Origin: Betaproteobacteria bacterium
Lineage (GTDB): Bacteria > Pseudomonadota > Gammaproteobacteria > Burkholderiales > Casimicrobiaceae
Assembly: GCA_016704895.1 (NCBI GenBank)
Contig: JADIZG010000005.1
Coordinates: 45,379-109,378, forward strand
Length of the DNA stretch: 64,000 nt
Direction of reading: 5' to 3'
Numbering within the stretch: position 1 is the stretch's first letter; each line of letters opens with the position of its first letter. The notes under the pieces are model-generated. The model searched no databases and was not told the DNA's origin. It worked only from the letters and a program-made list of their open reading frames with translations. Shown here one piece after another: positions 58,953 to 64,000 of the stretch. The translations under genes and the position numbers were made by a program.

Positions 58953-60659
58953 ATGCAACTCACGGGTGCGGAAATCGTCATCCGCTGCCTGCAGGACGAA
59001 GGCGTCGAGTACGTCTTCGGCTATCCCGGCGGCGCGGTTCTCAACATCTACGACGAGATCTTCAAGCAGGACAAGGTCAAGCACGTGCTGGTGCGCCACG
59101 AGCAGGGCGCCGTGCACGCCGCGGACGGCTATTCGCGGTCGAGCCGGAAGGTCGGCGTGGCGCTGGTCACCTCGGGCCCGGGCGTCACCAACGCGGTGAC
59201 CGGCATCGCGACCGCGTACATGGACTCGATCCCGATGGTCGTGCTGACCGGGCAGGTGCCGACGCACGCGATCGGCCAGGACGCGTTCCAGGAATGCGAC
59301 ACCGTCGGCATCACGCGGCCGTGCGTCAAGCACAACTTCCTGGTCAAGGACGTCAAGGACCTCGCGACGACGATCAAGAAGGCGTTCTACCTCGCGGCGA
59401 CCGGCCGGCCCGGCCCCGTGCTGGTCGACATCCCGAAGGACGTCACCCAGGCGTCGACCGAGTACGCGTACCCGAAGACGGTGACGCTGCGCTCGTACAA
59501 CCCGGTCACCAAGGGGCACGCGGGCCAGATCAAGAAGGCGGTGCAGCTGCTGCTCGAGGCGAAGCGCCCGATGGTCTATGCGGGCGGCGGCGTGATCCTC
59601 AACGACGCGGCGCCGCAGCTCACGCGGCTGGTGCGCCTGCTGGGCTTCCCGTGCACCACGACGCTGATGGGGCTGGGCGGTTTCCCCGGCACCGATCCGC
59701 AGTTCACCGGCATGCCCGGCATGCACGGGACCTACGAGACGAACATGGCGATGCAGAGCTGCGACGTGCTGCTCGCCGTCGGCGCCCGGTTCGACGACCG
59801 CGTGATCGGCAATCCGCAGCACTTCTACCGTGCCGACCGCAAGATCATCCACATCGACATCGACCCGTCGTCGATCTCCAAGCGCGTCAAGGTCGACGTG
59901 CCGATCGTGGGCTACGTCGGCGACGTGCTCGACGAGATGCTCAAGCTGATCGAGGGCTCGCCGACGCGCCCCGACGCCACCGCGCTCAAGGCGTGGTGGG
60001 CGGACATCAAGGAGTGGCAGCGCAAGGACTGCCTGCGCTACGACAAGGCGAGCCCGCTCATCAAGCCGCAGGCGGTGATCGAGGCGCTCTACCGGGTCAC
60101 GAACGGCGACGCGTTCATCACCTCCGACGTCGGCCAGCACCAGATGTGGGCCGCGCAGTACTACAAGTTCGACAAGCCGCGCCGCTGGATCAACTCCGGC
60201 GGGCTGGGCACCATGGGCTTCGGCCTGCCCGCCGCGATGGGCGTGCAGCTCGTGAATCCGGACGCGACGGTCGCGTGCGTCACCGGCGAGGCGTCGATCC
60301 AGATGTGCATCCAGGAGCTGTCGACCTGCAAGCAGTACCACCTGCCGATCAAGATCGTGAACCTCAACAACCGCTACATGGGCATGGTCCGCCAGTGGCA
60401 GGAGTTCTTCTACGGCAACCGCTACGCCGAGTCCTACATGGACGCCCTGCCCGACTTCGTGAAGCTCGCCGAGGCCTACGGCCACGTCGGGATGCGCATC
60501 GAGAAGCCGGGCGACATCGAGGGGGCGCTGAAGGAGGCGTTCGCGCAGAAGGAGCGCCTCGTGTTCCTCGACTTCATCACCGACCAGACCGAGAACGTCT
60601 TCCCGATGGTGCCCGGCGGCAAGGGGCTCACCGAGATGATCCTGGCGGAGGAGCTGTGA
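58953..60659 (+). CDS. ilvB: Acetolactate synthase large subunit
   Basis: A 568-residue ThDP- and FAD-dependent enzyme that condenses pyruvate (with pyruvate or 2-oxobutyrate) in valine, leucine and isoleucine synthesis. It has the N-terminal Glu for ThDP activation (VRHEQGAVHAADGYSR, Glu near 48), SGPGVTNAVTGIATAYMDSIP, the FAD-binding middle domain, and the ThDP motif VTGEASIQM with NLNNRYMGMVRQW. GEAS replaces the usual GDGS, as is common in betaproteobacterial IlvB (GEGS). ilvN follows after one base. Confidence 0.97.
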   Translation: MQLTGAEIVIRCLQDEGVEYVFGYPGGAVLNIYDEIFKQDKVKHVLVRHEQGAVHAADGYSRSSRKVGVALVTSGPGVTNAVTGIATAYMDSIPMVVLTGQVPTHAIGQDAFQECDTVGITRPCVKHNFLVKDVKDLATTIKKAFYLAATGRPGPVLVDIPKDVTQASTEYAYPKTVTLRSYNPVTKGHAGQIKKAVQLLLEAKRPMVYAGGGVILNDAAPQLTRLVRLLGFPCTTTLMGLGGFPGTDPQFTGMPGMHGTYETNMAMQSCDVLLAVGARFDDRVIGNPQHFYRADRKIIHIDIDPSSISKRVKVDVPIVGYVGDVLDEMLKLIEGSPTRPDATALKAWWADIKEWQRKDCLRYDKASPLIKPQAVIEALYRVTNGDAFITSDVGQHQMWAAQYYKFDKPRRWINSGGLGTMGFGLPAAMGVQLVNPDATVACVTGEASIQMCIQELSTCKQYHLPIKIVNLNNRYMGMVRQWQEFFYGNRYAESYMDALPDFVKLAEAYGHVGMRIEKPGDIEGALKEAFAQKERLVFLDFITDQTENVFPMVPGGKGLTEMILAEEL

Positions 60660-60660
60660 G

Positions 60661-61152
60661 ATGAGGCACATCCTCTCCATCCTGGTCGAGAACGAGGCGG
60701 GCGCGCTGTCGCGGATCTCGGGGCTCTTCTCGGCGCGCGGCTACAACATCGAGTCGCTGACGGTCGCGCCGACCGAGGACCCGACGATGTCGCGGATGAC
60801 GATCGTCACGATCGGCTCCGACGACGTCATCGAGCAGATCACCAAGCAGCTGAACAAGCTCGTCGAGGTGGTCAAGGTCGTCGACCTCACCGACGGCAAC
60901 CACATCGAGCGCGAGCTGATGCTCGTCAAGGTGCGCGCCGCCGGCAAGGACCGCGACGAGATGAAGCGGCTCGCCGACATCTTCCGCGGCCGCGTCCTCG
61001 ACGTCACCGACAAGAGCTACACGATCGAGCTGACCGGCACCGGCGAGAAGCTCGACGCGTTCCTCACCGCGATCGAGCCCGGCGTCATCCTCGAGACCGT
61101 GCGCACGGGCGCGTCGGGGATCGGGCGGGGCGAGCGGATCCTGAAGGTCTAG
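60661..61152 (+). CDS. ilvN: Acetolactate synthase regulatory small subunit
   Basis: A 163-residue regulatory subunit. The N-terminal ACT domain (HILSILVENEAGALSRISGLFSARGYNIESLTVAPTED) binds valine for feedback control, and the C-terminal ACT-like domain activates IlvB (ELMLVKVRAAGKDRDEMKRLADIFRGRV). It starts one base after the ilvB stop. ilvC, the usual next gene in betaproteobacteria, does not follow within the window. Confidence 0.97.
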   Translation: MRHILSILVENEAGALSRISGLFSARGYNIESLTVAPTEDPTMSRMTIVTIGSDDVIEQITKQLNKLVEVVKVVDLTDGNHIERELMLVKVRAAGKDRDEMKRLADIFRGRVLDVTDKSYTIELTGTGEKLDAFLTAIEPGVILETVRTGASGIGRGERILKV

Positions 61153-61260
61153 GCGCTTGTCGTCGGCACCGGCTGCGCGCTGGCATGGCGAGGTTTGCAT
61201 TTTCGAATCGGTGCCGCTTGCGCTGCGAGCGCGACGGGCACCGCGCGCCAGAATCCACGC

Positions 61261-64000
61261 ATGAAGCATGCGACGAACGTGCTGGCCCTTCTGCTCGCCG
61301 TGACGACAGGCGGGCTGGCGTTCTTCGCTGTCCCCCCATGCGAACGCCGCCGAATACACCTGCAAGCACAACAGCCCGACGAGCGACATCGAGTGCCGGC
61401 CGAGGTCGGTCGGGGCGTGGTGGTACGAGCCGTTCGACTTCTATGGGGCGTCCGCGCCCGTGGAGTCGCTCTGGTCCGAAGACGAGGCGGTCGGCTACGC
61501 GCTGGGGTGGATCAACCCGGCTACTGGCTACAACAACTTCTGCCGGTACGACGGCGACGCGCGTTTCCTCGCCTTACGTCCCGGTGACGTGGGACGCCGG
61601 CATCGTCGGCAAGGAGACCAGCGATCCGGTGACCGACGGCATCGTGTGGGCCGGCAACTACTGCGCCACAGGCATCGTTACCCAGGTTGGTGTCAGTCGC
61701 CTGCGCGGAATCTTCTGCCAACCTGGCTGGTTCAACGGTTTCGACGGCCTCGGGGGCAAACTTTGCTTCCGCGAATCGAACTCGCCACCGTCCTGTCCGG
61801 CGCCGGGCACTCCGGGCGGAGGCGGGTCGATGCCATGGTCGGGTCCAGGAGCCTCCGATCCCGCGCGTGGATCGGAAACCCGGTCAACGCCCACACTGGC
61901 GACAAGCTTCAGGACGAGGTGGACTACGCCTCGGGCGGCCCGCGACCTCTGGAGATCCGGCGCACCTACCTGAGCACGGGCTTTCCGTGGCTCATCAACG
62001 TTTCGGCACCGCGCTTCGGCCTTGGCGACTACTGGCGAACCCCGTTCGACCAGCGGCTCGTCCAGTATGCGGGGACCAGCCAGACCACGATGATCGCGTA
62101 TCGGAGCAACAACGCGGCGCTCTACTTCTACCGCAGCGGCACGAGCTGGGCCGGCCGTCCAGAGCAGTCGGAATCGCTGGCCGACGTCCTGGATGGCGGC
62201 GGGGCGGTTGTCGAGCGCGCGTTGATGCTGGTCGACAACTCCCGGGAGACCTACGATCTCGACGGGCGCCTGACGTCGATCCGCGGGCTCGATGGCTGGA
62301 CGCAATTGCTCGCCTACGACGCCGGCGGTCGGCTGCAGACCGTGACGGATTCGATGGGGCGCGTGCTCTCGTTGCATACGACGCCTCTGACCGACTCGTG
62401 GCGATCGCGACGCCCGATGGGCAGTCGATCTCCTACGCGTACGACGCGAAGGGCTACCTGGCATCGGTGACCTATCCTGGCGGCGGCCAGCGTCAGTACT
62501 CTACATGGAGAGAGGAGAACATCGCGAACACCTCCTACTACGGTCGCTGACCGGCATCGTCGACGAGAACGGGTCGCGTTTCGGCAACCTACAAGTACGA
62601 CTCGAACGGCCGCGTGAGCCAGACCGAGCATGGCGGGGGCCAACCGGTACCAGTACAGCACGGGACCACGGCATCCGCGACCGATCCGCTCGGGACCGTT
62701 CGACCCTTGGAAAGACGAACGTCAAGGGTTTCGCGAGAACGACGAGCGTATCCCAGCCTTGCGCGGGCTGCGGAGGTGGCGCAGCGAGTGCCTTGACCTA
62801 CGACGCGGTCGGCAACATCGCGTCAAGGACGGACTTCAACGGCAGGAAGACCTGCTACGCCTACGATGCGACGCGCAACCTCGAAACGGCCGTGTCGAGG
62901 GCCTGGCCGCGGCCGAGGACTGCGCGGCCTCGCTGGCGTCGCCTCCCGCGAGGCCGGACGTGCGCAAGGTCACGACGGGCTGGCACGCGACGCGGCGGCA
63001 GCCCGCGTCGATCGTCGAGCCGGCGCCCGGAGGCACGAAGACGACGGCGTTCACCTACGACGCGGCCGGAACCTCACGCAGACGAAGACCACCGCGCCGA
63101 AGAACGATGGCACTGACGACGATCACGCGGACGTGGAAGGATCGTCGGAACCTTTGGTCGCGTGCTTACTGCGACCGATCCGAACAACAAGGTCGCGACC
63201 ACGACGTACCACGCCGACGACGACCCTGACCCCGGCAGGCGCGGGCAGATCGCGACGGTCACCAGTCGGGTCGGCCACGTGACGCAGTTCACGGCCTATG
63301 ACGCGGCGGGCCGGCTCACGTCGATGACCGATCCGAATGGGATGATCACCACGATGAGCTACGGCCCGCGCGGGCGCCTCACGTCGCGCGATGTCGGCGG
63401 CGAGGTCACGACCTATGCGTACGACCTCGCGGGCCAGCTCATCGGCGTCGAGATGCCCGACGGGTCGACGCTCGGCTACGTCTACGACGAAGCCCACCGC
63501 CTGACCGAGGTTCACGACGGCCCGGGCAACCGGATCGTCTACACGCTTGATGGCATGGGTAACCGGACGAAGGAGGAGGCCTTCGATCCGCAGGGGATCC
63601 TGGCCCGCACGCGCAGCCGGGTCTACGATGGCCTGAACCGGCTCGCCCGGGAGATCGGGGCGCAGGCGCAGACGACGGTGCACACGTACGATGGCAACGG
63701 CAACCGGCTCACGACCACCGACCCGCTCTCGCACGCTACGACCAGCAGCTATGACGCCTTGAACCGCCTTCTGACGATGACCGACCCCGGCTTGGGCGTG
63801 ACGAGCTACGCCCACGACAACGCGGGCAACCTGACCGGGGTGACCGATCCGCGCGACCTGACCACGACTTACGGCCACGATGGGTTGGGCAATCCGGTGT
63901 CGCAGGTGTCGCCTGACACGGGGATCACGACGCGGACGTTCGATGCGGCGGGGAACGTGAAGACGTCGACGGACGCGCGCGGGGCGAAGGCGACGACGAC
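61261..64000 (+). pseudogene. RHS/YD-repeat protein with DUF6531-like region, many frame breaks, cut by the window end
   Basis: An exported protein with a signal peptide (MKHATNVLALLLAVTTGGLAFF), then a region NAAEYTCKHNSPTSDIEC read in another frame. A DUF6531-like block follows (IGNPVNAHTGDKLQDEVDYA, about 61860) and many YD repeats (LLAYDAGGRL, YAYDAKGYLASVTYPGG, AYDAAGRLTSMTDPNG, TYDGNGNRLTTTDPL). At least seven frame changes occur between 61335 and 63240. From about 63243 to 64000 one frame is open and intact. RHS proteins form a large shell that holds a C-terminal toxin or surface structure, and that C-terminal part lies beyond the window. It may be a decaying gene or a badly resolved but intact one. 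Confidence 0.8.

Overview
The window is 64 kb of very GC-rich chromosome, most likely from a betaproteobacterium of the Burkholderiales or a close relative. This is inferred from gene content and order, not from a marker-gene search. The indicators are a cbb3 oxidase cluster (ccoI-S, ccoN-O-Q-P, ccoG-H) followed by a divergent fnr; an ECF sigma factor / DUF3619 / DUF3106 / RDD block upstream of ilvB-ilvN; exosortase H with its partner membrane protein; a betaproteobacterial proteasome homologue next to Hsp33; and proS / lytic transglycosylase / gluQ.

Layout. 1-5.1 kb: peptide-type ABC importer (solute-binding protein cut by the window edge, two permeases, double ATPase). 5.1-8.9 kb, minus strand: TldE/TldD metalloprotease pair and two GNAT acetyltransferases. 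9.1-15.7 kb: a TonB-dependent receptor, then its probable energy supply ExbB-ExbD-ExbD-TonB. 15.7-17.9 kb, minus strand: ECF sigma factor with an anti-sigma-like partner, and a membrane protein. 18-22.9 kb: type II secretion genes gspD-E-F only. 23.2-24.5 kb: a lower-GC ion channel gene and a thioredoxin-like protein. 24.5-28.6 kb: queG, tsaE, amidase and exosortase H pair. 28.5-34.4 kb: acyl-CoA synthetase, PilZ-like protein, MerR-type regulator with a B12-like domain, and three small membrane proteins. 34.5-41.1 kb, minus strand: hslR-paiB-hslO-proteasome homologue, gluQ-slt-proS, and a universal stress protein. 41.3-51.5 kb: cbb3 oxidase with its copper-handling assembly genes, fnr, and a TauE-like exporter, with two FNR/ANR-type boxes. 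51.6-58.6 kb: hypothetical protein, DUF2807, gamma-carbonic anhydrase, DUF3047, pyrophosphatase, EamA transporter, RDD, DUF3106, DUF3619 and ECF sigma. 58.7-61.2 kb: ilvB-ilvN. 61.3 kb to the end: an RHS/YD-repeat protein with many frame breaks.

Two features cut across the whole window. First, at least ten otherwise conserved genes, including the essential tsaE, are broken by single-base indels, several in homopolymers, and one gene ends in about 70 bases of nearly pure G. This looks like consensus or sequencing error more than gene decay, so most broken genes are annotated here as one gene with a frameshift. Second, several short dispersed repeat families sit at gene 3' ends. The commonest is a GTCGG/CCGAC inverted repeat that in three places is read through into the C-terminus of a protein as a GLKADP-like peptide.

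No rRNA, tRNA, CRISPR array, insertion sequence or replication origin was recognised. The best candidates for unusual biology are the coupled proteasome homologue-Hsp33 operon, the MerR regulator whose B12-like domain lacks both expected histidines, the exosortase H pair, the anoxia-linked stress protein/cbb3 promoter region, and the coding-end repeat family.
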